64,000 nt of DNA from M3007 sp046329435 (GTDB lineage: Bacteria; Bacteroidota; Bacteroidia; Chitinophagales; Saprospiraceae), in the NCBI GenBank assembly GCA_046329435.1, contig JAXLUR010000001.1, forward strand, positions 496,001-560,000, given 5' to 3'. The position numbers were made by a program, and so were the translations under genes. The notes under the pieces were generated by a model. It ran no database searches. It saw nothing but the letters and a program-made list of their open reading frames with translations, and was not told where the DNA came from. Shown piece after piece: positions 40,860-50,023 of this stretch; the stretch's first letter is position 1, and each line of letters starts with the position of its first letter.

Positions 40860-42764
40860 ATGCAACAACTTATACCTCTCATACCCTTCCTTCCGCTGGT
40901 CGGTTTTGCGATCAATGGCTTGTTCGGGCGAAACCTGGGAAAAACGCTGGTCGGCGTCATCGGCTCCGGCACCGTACTGATTTCGTTTTTGCTCAGCGTG
41001 GCATGTTTCAACCAGGTATCGGCCTCGGGGCCCATTCACCAGGTGGTGTACAATTTCTTCACGGTTGACAGCCTCCGCGTCGATTTTTCCTTCCTTGTCG
41101 ACCAATTGTCGGTCTGGATGATGCTGATCGTCACCGGGGTGGGCTTCCTGATCCATGTGTATTCCATCGGCTACATGCACGACGATGAAGGCTTCTGGAA
41201 GTTTTTCGCGTATCTCAACCTGTTCATTTTCAGCATGTTGTTGCTCGTTATGGGCGACAATTTCCTGATGTTGTTCTTCGGTTGGGAAGGCGTGGGCCTG
41301 TGCTCCTACCTGTTGATCGGCTTTTGGTACCAAAACCGTGAATACGGCCATGCTGCCCGCAAGGCTTTTATCATGAACCGTATCGGCGACCTTGGGCTTT
41401 TGCTGGGTATTTTCCTGATTTACAATACGTTCGGCAGTATTGCCTTCGCCGATGTTTTCTCCGCCGCCAAAAATTTGAGCGCAGGCGATGCGACCATTAC
41501 TGTCATTTGCCTCCTGTTGTTCGTCGGCGCCATCGGCAAAAGCGCGCAGATTCCACTGTACACCTGGCTCCCTGATGCCATGGCCGGCCCGACGCCGGTG
41601 TCGGCACTCATCCACGCCGCCACGATGGTAACTGCGGGCATTTACCTCATTGCCCGCTGCAACGGCCTGTATTCGCTTTCGCCCGACGCCCTGCATGTTG
41701 TGGCGGTTGTCGGGTTGGTCACGTCGATCTTCGCTGCCCTGATCGGTCTTCGTCAGAACGACATTAAAAAAGTACTCGCCTATTCCACTGTATCGCAGCT
41801 GGGGCTGATGTTCGTTGCGCTGGGCATGGGCGCTTACACCAGCGCCATGTTTCATGTGACCACGCACGCGTTTTTCAAGGCGCTGCTGTTCCTGGGCGCC
41901 GGCTCGGTGATTCACGCAATGGGTGGCGAACAGGACATTCGCAATATGGGCGGGCTTCGCAAGGCGCTTCCGATCACTTTCTGGGTATTTCTGATCGGCA
42001 CTTTCGCCATTGCAGGCTTCCCCTTGCTCGCAGGCTTTTTCTCGAAAGACGAAATTTTTGCCAATACCTGGGCCGCCGGGGGCAAACTCTGGTGGGGCCT
42101 TGCCGGCCTGGGCGGTATGCTGACCGCCATTTATATGTGTCGTTTGTTGTTTGTCACTTTCTTCGGCGAATTCCGGGGCACTGCCGAGCAAAAACACCAT
42201 TTGCACGAAAGCCCGCTGGTGATGACGCTTCCGCTGATGGTGCTGGCAGTGCTTTCCGCAGTGGGCGGCTTTTTGAACATCCCGCATTTTATGGAATTCG
42301 GCACGCCGCAATGGCTGGCGCATTTCTTCGAACCTGTGGTACAGAATGTTAATCCGCACGGCGGCGAAATGCATCACCTCGAAGCCGGCACGGAATGGTC
42401 GCTCATGATCTTTACGACATCGCTGGCATTGCTTGTCATCGGCGTTTCGTATTACATCTACGCCGTACGTGGCAGCCGGCCTGTTGCCGATACCGAGCAA
42501 AGCGGTCTGACCAAGGTGCTTGCCCATAAATTTTACGTGGATGAAATCTACGACACGCTCTTCGTCCGGCCGTTGTCGCAATTGTCCAAACTGTTCCACT
42601 ACTATGTGGACATCTGGGGCATCGACGGCGCCGTGAACAGCGTAGGAAACGGTATACAGGCCCTGGGGGCGCAATTTCGCCGATTGCAAAACGGCAACAT
42701 CGAATACTACCTGCTGAGCATGGTAGCAGGCGTTGTGTTGATCCTGCTGGCGATATTTTTGTAA
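40860..42764 (+). CDS. nuoL: NADH-quinone oxidoreductase subunit L
   Basis: This 634-residue antiporter-like proton-pumping subunit has about 16 helices including the long lateral C-terminal helix. Conserved stretches include FLFFGWEGVGLCSYLLIGFW-like LMLFFGWEGVGLCSYLLIG, KSAQIPLYTWLPDAMAGPTP, VSALIHAATMVTAGIYL, and LAYSTVSQLGLMFVALGMG. The key Glu (GWEG) and Lys (KSAQ, KKVLAYS) residues are present. A His-rich loop HPHGGEMHHLE-like segment (NPHGGEMHHLEAG) precedes the C-terminal part. It follows nuoK by 18 bases. Confidence 0.96.
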   Translation: MQQLIPLIPFLPLVGFAINGLFGRNLGKTLVGVIGSGTVLISFLLSVACFNQVSASGPIHQVVYNFFTVDSLRVDFSFLVDQLSVWMMLIVTGVGFLIHVYSIGYMHDDEGFWKFFAYLNLFIFSMLLLVMGDNFLMLFFGWEGVGLCSYLLIGFWYQNREYGHAARKAFIMNRIGDLGLLLGIFLIYNTFGSIAFADVFSAAKNLSAGDATITVICLLLFVGAIGKSAQIPLYTWLPDAMAGPTPVSALIHAATMVTAGIYLIARCNGLYSLSPDALHVVAVVGLVTSIFAALIGLRQNDIKKVLAYSTVSQLGLMFVALGMGAYTSAMFHVTTHAFFKALLFLGAGSVIHAMGGEQDIRNMGGLRKALPITFWVFLIGTFAIAGFPLLAGFFSKDEIFANTWAAGGKLWWGLAGLGGMLTAIYMCRLLFVTFFGEFRGTAEQKHHLHESPLVMTLPLMVLAVLSAVGGFLNIPHFMEFGTPQWLAHFFEPVVQNVNPHGGEMHHLEAGTEWSLMIFTTSLALLVIGVSYYIYAVRGSRPVADTEQSGLTKVLAHKFYVDEIYDTLFVRPLSQLSKLFHYYVDIWGIDGAVNSVGNGIQALGAQFRRLQNGNIEYYLLSMVAGVVLILLAIFL

Positions 42765-42789
42765 ATAGCATACTGATTATCAAGCGACT

Positions 42790-44241
42790 ATGTCCCTATT
42801 ACTTATACTCATCCCCATTTTATCTTCCCTGGCAGTCTTCGCGCTGCGCGGCAACAATGTGCGTTTCATCGCACTTGCTGCGGCGGTAGCCAACCTGGCA
42901 GTGACGGCAGCGGCCTGGGCCGGATTCGATCCCAATGCTGTTACGAACCACGCATTTTCTGCTGCCTGGGTACCTCAAGCCGGCATTTCGTTCAGCCTGG
43001 GCATGGACGGCATCAGTTTGCTGCTGGTCGTGCTGACCAATTTGCTGGCGCCGCTGATCGTGCTCACGAGTTTCAATCGCTCGTTTGGCAACGACGCCCG
43101 CTACTACGGCCTGGTGTTGCTGATGCTCGGCGCGCTCAACGGCGTTTTCCTGGCAGAAGACGGCTTGCTGTTTTATATCTTTTACGAACTGGCACTCATT
43201 CCGATCTACTTCATCTGTGCCATTTGGGGCGGCGACGACCGTATCCGGGTCACCCTGAAGTTCTTCATTTATACTTTCATCGGCTCGTTGTTTATGCTGG
43301 TCGCCCTGCTCTGGGTTTATCTGCAAACCGACGTCGAAGGGCGCCACTCTTTTGCATGGGCCGATCTGGTTCAGGTGCAACTTACGCCCACTGCCGCTGC
43401 ATGGGTGATCACTGGCTTTTTCCTCGCTTTTGCAGTCAAAATGCCGATTTTCCCCTTTCATACCTGGCAGCCCGATACCTATGTGAGCGCCCCAGCCGGC
43501 GGCACCATGTTGTTGTCTGGGATTATGCTCAAAATGGGTATTTACGGTGTTATCCGCTGGATGGTTCCACTGGCGCCCGAAGCCATGCACTCGCTTGCTC
43601 CGGCATTTATCACACTTGCCGTCATTGGTATCGTTTACGCCAGCATTATTGCGATCAAACAAAGTGATCTGAAAAGGCTGATTGCCTATTCATCCATTGC
43701 GCACGTGGGCCTCATTGCTGCCGGCGTACTGGCCTGGAACAAAACCGGCGTACAGGGTGGACTCATCCAGATGCTGAACCACGGTATCAATGTCGTGGGG
43801 TTGTTTTATGTGGTTGATTTGCTCGAGCGCCGGCTGGGCACACGATCGCTCACCGAAATGGGCGGCATTGCCAAATCGGCGCCCAAACTGGCCACATTGT
43901 TTATGATCGTCACGCTCGGCGCAGTAGCCGTACCATTGACCAATGGTTTCCCAGGAGAATTCATGCTGCTGAACGGCGTTTGGAAATATAATTTCTGGGC
44001 CGGCCTTGCCGCGGGCTTTACGATCATCTTTGGCGCGGTGTATATGCTGCGTGCCTATGGACTGGCCATGTTCGGCGAGCCGAATGCCCAAACGGAACGC
44101 TTCGCTGATGTGGAACGCAACGACTGGCTGGTGCTCGGCATCATCGCCGCTTTGGTGTTGCTGCTGGGTTTCTTCCCGCAGATCATCCTGAATCTGACAG
44201 ATGCCAGCGTCAATCGAATTCTTGGAGCCGTGCAGTTTTGA
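42790..44241 (+). CDS. nuoM: NADH-quinone oxidoreductase subunit M
   Basis: The 483-residue antiporter-like subunit has about 14 helices. It shows the family stretches LFYIFYELALIPIYFICAIWG with the essential glutamate in FYELALIP, FLAFAVKMPIFPFHTWQPDTY, APAGGTMLLSGIMLKMG and KRLIAYSSIAHVGLIAAG. These contain the proton-channel Lys and His residues. It lies 25 bases after nuoL and 20 before nuoN. Confidence 0.96.
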   Translation: MSLLLILIPILSSLAVFALRGNNVRFIALAAAVANLAVTAAAWAGFDPNAVTNHAFSAAWVPQAGISFSLGMDGISLLLVVLTNLLAPLIVLTSFNRSFGNDARYYGLVLLMLGALNGVFLAEDGLLFYIFYELALIPIYFICAIWGGDDRIRVTLKFFIYTFIGSLFMLVALLWVYLQTDVEGRHSFAWADLVQVQLTPTAAAWVITGFFLAFAVKMPIFPFHTWQPDTYVSAPAGGTMLLSGIMLKMGIYGVIRWMVPLAPEAMHSLAPAFITLAVIGIVYASIIAIKQSDLKRLIAYSSIAHVGLIAAGVLAWNKTGVQGGLIQMLNHGINVVGLFYVVDLLERRLGTRSLTEMGGIAKSAPKLATLFMIVTLGAVAVPLTNGFPGEFMLLNGVWKYNFWAGLAAGFTIIFGAVYMLRAYGLAMFGEPNAQTERFADVERNDWLVLGIIAALVLLLGFFPQIILNLTDASVNRILGAVQF

Positions 44242-44261
44242 ACCTTTTTAACTGACTGACA

Positions 44262-45653
44262 ATGAAGTCTTTGCTTATACTATTTATTGGCGCTATCGTT
44301 GTTCTTTTTTCGGGCCTCGGCAAGAAAAAAGGTCTGCTTCAGCCGCTTGCGCTGGTCTGCAGCCTGCTTGCCCTCGGAGCGGCAGTGCTCGACCTCAACA
44401 ACGGCGACAGCACCGGCTGGAACGAACAGTTTTCCGCCATGTTCCGTTTTGACGGCTATGCACTGGCATTCAGCGCCATCACGCTGGTCGCCGTCAGCCT
44501 GCTCATGGGTCTTTCGGGCTGGGGTTTCCGTACGCTGACCGATACGCTGGGCGACAATCTCGGCCTTATCCTGTTCAGCGTTTGCGGGGCACTGGTCATG
44601 TATTCCTTTACCAATCTGACCATGCTGTTTCTCGGGATCGAGATTCTCTCCATTCCGTTGTACGTACTGGCCGGCAGCCGTCGCAACGACCTGTCGTCCA
44701 ACGAAGCCGCTTTGAAATACTTTTTGATGGGGTCTTTCGCAACGGGGATTTTGCTGTTTGGCATGGCGCTGGTGTACGGCGCAACGGGCAGTTTCGACCT
44801 GGGCGCAGTAGCATCTGCTGTGAGCGACGGTCGTCATTCGGCTGGCATGCTGAATGTGGGTATCCTGTTGATTCTCATCGGGTTGAGTTTTAAAATTTCG
44901 GCCGCACCTTTCCATTTCTGGGCGCCAGATGTGTATGAAGGCAGCCCTAACCTGATCACGGCATTCATGGCCACCGTCGTAAAAACAGCGGGCATTGCAG
45001 CATTTTACCGTCTTTTTTCGGGTGCGTTTGCGGGAGCAGAAGGATTCTGGGGTACAGTAGTGGCCGCTGTTGCCGCCATGACAATGCTGCTGGCCAATAC
45101 CACCGCCATTTTCCAGACCAATTTCAAGCGCATGATGGCCTACTCGTCCATCTCGCACGCAGGCTATCTGCTACTGGGCATTCTGGCCATCGGCAGCGCC
45201 GGCGGGTCGGGCGCTTTGCTGTTTTACACCCTCACCTACTCTATCGCGACCATCTGTGCATTTGCAGCCTTCATGATCGTAGCAGAACAAAATCAGGACG
45301 GCAGCTTTTCCGCGTTCAACGGGCTGGGTAAAAAAGAGCCTTTGCTGGCGTTTGTCATGACCATCGCCATGCTTTCACTGGCTGGTATTCCGCCTACGGC
45401 GGGTTTTTTCGGCAAATATTTTCTCTTTACCGCAGCGCTTGAAAAATACCCCTGGCTGGTCGTGCTGGCTGTGATCAACTCCGCCGTTTCGATTTACTAC
45501 TATTTCAAGGTCATCATTGCCATGTATTTCTCAAAAGAGGAAAACACGTATTCGGCCCCTGTGCCGGCGGGATTCCGCTGGGTCATGCTGGCCGGCCTGG
45601 CACTGATCGTTTTACTGACCATTCTTCCGGGCAGTGTATATGATTTGATTTAA
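44262..45653 (+). CDS. nuoN: NADH-quinone oxidoreductase subunit N
   Basis: The 463-residue antiporter-like subunit with about 14 helices ends the nuo operon. Conserved stretches are TMLFLGIEILSIPLYVLAG with the key glutamate, NEAALKYFLMGSFATGILLFG, FKISAAPFHFWAPDVYEGSP, FKRMMAYSSISHAGYLLLG and LAGIPPTAGFFGKYFLF. A strong terminator begins 34 bases after the stop. Confidence 0.96.
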   Translation: MKSLLILFIGAIVVLFSGLGKKKGLLQPLALVCSLLALGAAVLDLNNGDSTGWNEQFSAMFRFDGYALAFSAITLVAVSLLMGLSGWGFRTLTDTLGDNLGLILFSVCGALVMYSFTNLTMLFLGIEILSIPLYVLAGSRRNDLSSNEAALKYFLMGSFATGILLFGMALVYGATGSFDLGAVASAVSDGRHSAGMLNVGILLILIGLSFKISAAPFHFWAPDVYEGSPNLITAFMATVVKTAGIAAFYRLFSGAFAGAEGFWGTVVAAVAAMTMLLANTTAIFQTNFKRMMAYSSISHAGYLLLGILAIGSAGGSGALLFYTLTYSIATICAFAAFMIVAEQNQDGSFSAFNGLGKKEPLLAFVMTIAMLSLAGIPPTAGFFGKYFLFTAALEKYPWLVVLAVINSAVSIYYYFKVIIAMYFSKEENTYSAPVPAGFRWVMLAGLALIVLLTILPGSVYDLI

Positions 45654-45687
45654 CAACTGGCAACACAGCCATAGTCCCTCCAATCCG

Positions 45688-45732
45688 GCCGGGCGTAAAG
45701 TTCTGACAACTTTGCGCCCGGCTTTTTATTTT
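45688..45732 (+). terminator. Rho-independent terminator of the nuo operon
   Basis: Positions 45688-45702 pair with 45708-45722 over 15 positions with one wobble and a 5-base loop, followed by TTTTTATTTT. It is the only strong forward terminator between nuoA and the next lipoprotein gene, so the fourteen nuo genes and the inserted genes can form one transcript. Confidence 0.9.
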
Positions 45733-45763
45733 CGTGCAATTGTTTCAATCAATTCATACTACC

Positions 45764-46960
45764 ATGCGCGTGTTATTCTTTGCAATTCTTGCGGGTATTA
45801 CCCTTTTTCAGGCCTGTCAGTCACAAACGGCCCAGAACGATACCAAAACTTCGGCCGTTGTTGCTGAAGAAACGCCGCCGCCGCCTTCGCCCAAACCTGA
45901 GCTGTACCTCTATCTCGTTACCACCGACAACCTTTTGCTGCGCGACCAGCCCACCCAAAAAGGTTCGAAGTCGCTGGGTAAATTCAAAATGGGGGATATC
46001 GTGCAAGGCAACGGAGAGGTTTCCGACAACAAGGAAGAAGCCAATATCGGCGGTATTCCCTTCACCGCCCCCTACGTAAAAGTGAGCTCCACCTCGGCAG
46101 ATGAAAAAACGGGCTGGCTTTTCGGCCGCGGAATCCATCCGCTGTATGCCGGGCCGCGCAGTACCATGCCCGACCTCGGCAGGCTGGCGCAGTTATCGAC
46201 CTATTTGCAAAGCCTCGACGGCAGCGATTTCGAAAGCGGCAAAAAAGCCTGGGATTATATCAATACCAACTTTGCCAATGCCAAGGGCACCCTTGCCGAT
46301 GGCGTTTACATCCTGTTTCAACAGTTTATGCATCGATTAGAACTCAAAAACGATTATTTCTATGCAACACTGGAGAAAGCCAAAATCAGCGATGAAGATG
46401 TAAACCTGATTTATGAAGGCAAGTTTGACGACAACAAATTCCCCGTCACCCGGCAATTGGCAGCCAGCGGCTTTCGGCTGCAAGTCGCGGAAGGCTCCGT
46501 TTTTGCAACGGCAGATCTGCGCGATTTTGAAAATTTCTTTGCCCCCAACGTGACGCCGCCAATGAAAAACTACCTGCACCAAACGCGGGTCGAACAAGAG
46601 AAGGTCACTTTTGACGACGGCGGGATTATCATTCCGCTGGAAGAACTGGCCGACCGGGCAGCTTTTTGGGAAAAATTCAACCGCGACAACCCCTATTTCG
46701 TTCTGCACGAAGAAACCGCTCAGTCGGCGCAATGGATGCTCGCCGCTTTGATGAATGGCGCCGATAACACCCCGGCATTCGATTATGAAAGCGGAAAGCC
46801 GGCAGATGACTTTAAAAAAGTGTGGGAATACGCTGCGCGGCAGTACGGGGGGTATAAGGTCGGCAAGTCGGCGAAACAAATGCTCGATCTGCTGGCTGCC
46901 GAAGGCAATGTTCAGACAAAAAAAGTGGAAGAATTCCGAACGAGCTTCCACCAGCAGTAA
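45764..46960 (+). CDS. Putative lipoprotein with bacterial SH3 domain
   Basis: The 398-residue product has a signal sequence with a probable lipidation Cys18 (TLFQAC), a Pro/Glu-rich spacer, and an SH3b-like segment (about 45-115) with LVTTDNLLLRDQPTQKGSKS, LGKFKMGDIV and APYVKVSS, ending GWLFGRGI. The remaining 280 residues are mainly helical and unassigned. SH3b domains usually bind peptidoglycan or peptides, so an envelope role is likely. The frame extends to 45734, but that is within the tail of the nuo terminator region; the ATG at 45764 begins the signal. It is convergent with the GluQ-like gene, with 9 bases between stops. Confidence 0.78.
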   Translation: MRVLFFAILAGITLFQACQSQTAQNDTKTSAVVAEETPPPPSPKPELYLYLVTTDNLLLRDQPTQKGSKSLGKFKMGDIVQGNGEVSDNKEEANIGGIPFTAPYVKVSSTSADEKTGWLFGRGIHPLYAGPRSTMPDLGRLAQLSTYLQSLDGSDFESGKKAWDYINTNFANAKGTLADGVYILFQQFMHRLELKNDYFYATLEKAKISDEDVNLIYEGKFDDNKFPVTRQLAASGFRLQVAEGSVFATADLRDFENFFAPNVTPPMKNYLHQTRVEQEKVTFDDGGIIIPLEELADRAAFWEKFNRDNPYFVLHEETAQSAQWMLAALMNGADNTPAFDYESGKPADDFKKVWEYAARQYGGYKVGKSAKQMLDLLAAEGNVQTKKVEEFRTSFHQQ

Positions 46961-46969
46961 AGCAGTGGT

Positions 46970-47851
46970 CTAGTGCCTGCACACGAGCCTGCGCACATCG
47001 TCCAGCAAGGACGCCGAATCGGAATATGATGGGGCAGGTAATTCGAGCAGGCGCGCCACCCGTCCATATACAAACGCCGGCCCCGCGCCGCTTTCCCTCA
47101 ATGCGCGAAGGGAGGCAGCGCCGGCGCTTTTGGACAGTTTTTCGCCGGAAGCTCCCAGTATCAAAGGGTGATGCAAAAATCTTATTCTCTGAAAATCAAC
47201 AAGTTGAAGCAGATCGGACAGATATAATTGCGCAACGGTGGAGGCATGCAGGTCCTCGCCCCTGATGACATGGGTGATGCCGAATTCCACATCGTCGGAG
47301 AGCGAAGCGATCTGGTAGGCCGGCATGCCGTCGCGCCGACGCACTACAAAATCGGGCATGGGAAATCCCTCCGGCGTCAGGACGCGCCAGGCAACATCCG
47401 GCTCTTCGAGGGCCAGCCCCTGCTGCCTGAATTCGGGCGGATAAGCGCCTGACCAGGCTTCCAGGTCGCGGCGCGATTTACGGCAGGCAAACAGACGGCC
47501 ATCGGCGGCCAGCATGTCCAGCAATGCCCGATACCCGTCGAGCCGGTGTTGTTGCGACCACTTCGTATCAAGATCGGCCGGCGACCGCGGCCCTTCGTCC
47601 CAGTCCAGCCCCATCCATTGCAAGGTGTCGAAGATGTCCTGGACATATTCCGCTCTCTTGCGGTCGGCATCGAGATCGTCGATTCGCAGAAGGACCTTGC
47701 CTTCGTGCGTCAGGCGCGCCACCAGCCAGTTGAGCATAAAATTGAGCCCGTTGCCGGCGTGCAAAAAGCCGGAGGGCGTCGGCGCAATGCGCAGACGCCC
47801 TCCGGGCATGGCCGAACGTGCAAAAGCCACAAATTCAGCCTGGAAGCTCAT
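46970..47851 (-). CDS. Glutamyl-Q tRNA(Asp) synthetase-like protein
   Basis: The 293-residue protein contains only the catalytic core of a class I glutamyl-tRNA synthetase. The HIGH-like motif is PTPSGFLHAGN (24-34), the glutamate-site LLRIDDLD follows, FVVRRRDGMPAYQIASLSDDV is of the GluQ type, and the KMSKS-like motif EKLSKSAG lies near 235. It lacks the anticodon-binding domain. GluQ enzymes attach glutamate to queuosine in tRNA(Asp). The zinc-site cysteines of enteric GluQ are mostly missing here (a single Cys in FACRKSRRDL). A full glutamyl-tRNA synthetase cannot be excluded but is unlikely at this length. Its ATG overlaps the stop of the TPR lipoprotein by one base. Confidence 0.78.
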   Translation of the reverse strand: MSFQAEFVAFARSAMPGGRLRIAPTPSGFLHAGNGLNFMLNWLVARLTHEGKVLLRIDDLDADRKRAEYVQDIFDTLQWMGLDWDEGPRSPADLDTKWSQQHRLDGYRALLDMLAADGRLFACRKSRRDLEAWSGAYPPEFRQQGLALEEPDVAWRVLTPEGFPMPDFVVRRRDGMPAYQIASLSDDVEFGITHVIRGEDLHASTVAQLYLSDLLQLVDFQRIRFLHHPLILGASGEKLSKSAGAASLRALRESGAGPAFVYGRVARLLELPAPSYSDSASLLDDVRRLVCRH

Positions 47852-48756
47852 TATTGCGGGTTTTGTTCGCCTTTTTTATTCTTCTCAAATTCCCGGATGA
47901 TTTCTTCCGGCGACTTGCCGAGCAGTTTCAGGGCGTTCTGCGCGTCGTCGGCGTAATCAGGGTCATTGGGGTATTTCTGGAGAAAACTTTCGTAGGTCGC
48001 CTTGGCTTTTTCCAGGTCGTTCATGTCGTTTTCATAGGTAAAACCCATCATGAACAGCGCTGTCGGGGCCTTGGGATGCTCCGGCATCTTTTCAGCAACG
48101 GCATAGTACAATTGGATGGCAAGGTTGGGATTGCCGATCGTTTTGGCAACACCCGCAGCTTTCATCATGAGGTCGGCGTATTTGTCGGGGTTGCTTGGGC
48201 GCACGGCTATGGCATACCCTTCGGAAGTTTCGATGAATGCCTCGGCTTTTTTCTTGTCGGTCAACTGTCCGCTGGCATCCGTCATTTCCTTGTCGATTCG
48301 CACGAGGCTGGAGTCGATCCAGGCCTGATTGCCCAGTAAAAAAGACTGAATGAGGTCGATTTCATCGGGTTTGAACCGTGAAGCCGCCTGTTTGTGGTAG
48401 TCGCGGGCAATCCACATACGGGCAAAAAGTCCTGCCAGTTCGGTCAGGTTTTGGCCTTTGCCGTACCTGTCCAGTGCATCATTGGCCGTTTTGACGGCAA
48501 GCGGGCCGTCTTCCTTGACGAAGAACTGGATGTTGGCTGAACGCACCAGATAACGGAAATTTGCCGCCTCGTCATCGGGGTGTTTTTTTACTGCCGCTGC
48601 GTACAAAAGCAACAAGGAATCGGCTTGCGCCCTCGTGCCCGAGGCAGCATAGGATTTTTCCAGCGCCTCGATCTGTTGGTCAATTTTGTCCGATTTACAA
48701 GCGATAAACTGGGTGGACAAAGCCAGCAAGAAGAGATAAACGGGCAGATTTCTCAT
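47851..48756 (-). CDS. TPR-containing lipoprotein
   Basis: The 301-residue product has a signal with probable lipidation Cys20 (QFIAC). The body is alpha-helical with tetratricopeptide-like repeats, clearest near the C-terminus: AIQLYYAVAEKMPEHPKAPTALFMMGFTYE, whose core is AIQLYYAVAEKMPEHPKA, and LEKAKATYESFLQKYPNDPDYADDAQNALKLLG, whose core is KATYESFLQKYPNDP. This resembles BamD- or YbgF-type scaffolds without being assignable to them. It is transcribed with the GluQ-like gene, whose start overlaps its stop. No promoter of the standard form was recognised upstream. Confidence 0.8.
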   Translation of the reverse strand: MRNLPVYLFLLALSTQFIACKSDKIDQQIEALEKSYAASGTRAQADSLLLLYAAAVKKHPDDEAANFRYLVRSANIQFFVKEDGPLAVKTANDALDRYGKGQNLTELAGLFARMWIARDYHKQAASRFKPDEIDLIQSFLLGNQAWIDSSLVRIDKEMTDASGQLTDKKKAEAFIETSEGYAIAVRPSNPDKYADLMMKAAGVAKTIGNPNLAIQLYYAVAEKMPEHPKAPTALFMMGFTYENDMNDLEKAKATYESFLQKYPNDPDYADDAQNALKLLGKSPEEIIREFEKNKKGEQNPQ

Positions 48757-48784
48757 TGAATATCAATATCTTATTTACTGAATT

Positions 48785-48806
48785 GCAACCCGATCATTGG
48801 GGTTGC
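48785..48806 (-). terminator. Short hairpin after purM
   Basis: Positions 48785-48791 pair with 48800-48806 over 7 G-C-rich pairs with an 8-base loop. It lies 13 bases past the purM stop on the reverse strand. No T run follows, so it is a weak candidate that could equally be a processing signal. Confidence 0.4.
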
Positions 48807-48818
48807 ATACACTCATTC

Positions 48819-50009
48819 CTATTCATATTCAAAATCGCCATACGGGCTTACAACCCGCACGCGCGCTTTGTCGGAGGTCTCTACCCGCCCGACGACCCGG
48901 GCGGAAATGCCATATTGCTCCGAGATGGCGATAATCTTGTCGGCGTAGCGCGGCGCCACGTAAATTTCCATTCGGTGCCCCATATTGAACACCTGGTACA
49001 TTTCGCGCCATTCGGTGCCGCTGGACGCCTGAATAAGGCGAAATAACGGCGGAAGGTCAAAAAGGTTGTCCTTGATCACTTTTACGCCGGGGGCAAATTT
49101 CATCACCTTCGTTTGGCCGCCGCCTGTGCAGTGAATCACGCCGTGCAGATGGCGACGGTATCCGGCAAAAATATCGCGCAACACAGGCAGATAGGTTCGG
49201 GTAGGCGACAGTACCAGTTTGCCGACAGGCACTGACATATTGCCTTTATCAGATTGAATATCAATCTTTTCTGTCAGGTTTCTGGTTCCGGTATAGACTA
49301 CTTCCCGGGGCAGATTGGGGTCGTAACTTTCCGGATATTTGTCAGCGTAGGCATGATTCAACACATCGTGCCGGGCGGCGGTAAGGCCATTGCTGCCCAT
49401 GCCTCCGTTGTAGGCGTCTTCGTAGGTAGCTTGCCCGAAAGAGGCCAGCCCGACGACCACATCGCCCGGCTGGATATGGTTGACCAGTACATTTTTGCGT
49501 TTCATACGGGCAAATGCCGTGAACCCCACATCGATGGTGCGAACGATGTCGCCTACGTCGGCGGTTTCGCCGCCTGCCAGGTGGATTCGAACGCCGTGCG
49601 CTGCCATTTTTTCGGCAAAATCGGTTGTGCCCTTGATGACTGCCGCGATGACATCGCCCGGAATAAGTGTTTTGTTTCGACCGATCGTGCTCGACAGCAC
49701 AATATCGTCGGTACAACCCACACAGGCCATGTCGTCGAGGTTCATGACGATGGCATCCTGCGCAACGCCGGGCCAGACCGAAAGATCGCCCGTTTCGCGC
49801 CAGTACAGGTAAGCCAGGCTGGTTTTTGTGCCGGCCGTATCGGCATGCAGCAGGTTGCAATAATTGGGATTTCCGGCGGCCACATCGGGCAAAATTTTAC
49901 AGAAAGCGTTGGGATACAGGCCTTTATCCAAATGCTTGATCGCCGCATGCACTTCGTCTTTGGATGCGGAAACACCCCTTAAATCGTATTTCAGTTTGTT
50001 GTTCGACAT
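48819..50009 (-). CDS. purM: Phosphoribosylformylglycinamidine cyclo-ligase
   Basis: This 396-residue AIR synthetase catalyses the fifth step of purine synthesis, closing the imidazole ring with ATP. Signatures are HADTAGTKTSLAY (about 55-67), the metal/ATP motif AIVMNLDDMACVG, IHLAGGETADVGD, VVVGLASFGQATYE, NGLTAARH and the C-terminal VIHCTGGGQTKVM and VFNMGHRMEIYV. It is longer than proteobacterial PurM, as in other Bacteroidota. It lies 14 bases downstream of the GlmU-like gene on the same strand. Confidence 0.93.
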   Translation of the reverse strand: MSNNKLKYDLRGVSASKDEVHAAIKHLDKGLYPNAFCKILPDVAAGNPNYCNLLHADTAGTKTSLAYLYWRETGDLSVWPGVAQDAIVMNLDDMACVGCTDDIVLSSTIGRNKTLIPGDVIAAVIKGTTDFAEKMAAHGVRIHLAGGETADVGDIVRTIDVGFTAFARMKRKNVLVNHIQPGDVVVGLASFGQATYEDAYNGGMGSNGLTAARHDVLNHAYADKYPESYDPNLPREVVYTGTRNLTEKIDIQSDKGNMSVPVGKLVLSPTRTYLPVLRDIFAGYRRHLHGVIHCTGGGQTKVMKFAPGVKVIKDNLFDLPPLFRLIQASSGTEWREMYQVFNMGHRMEIYVAPRYADKIIAISEQYGISARVVGRVETSDKARVRVVSPYGDFEYE

Positions 50010-50023
50010 GCGGTGCGGAAGTT

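Noticed and set aside
40503..42689. A 728-residue reverse-strand open frame opposite nuoK and nuoL
   Set aside because: The forward strand encodes conserved NuoK and NuoL. The reverse product is His/Gln/Glu-rich low-complexity text with no recognisable family.
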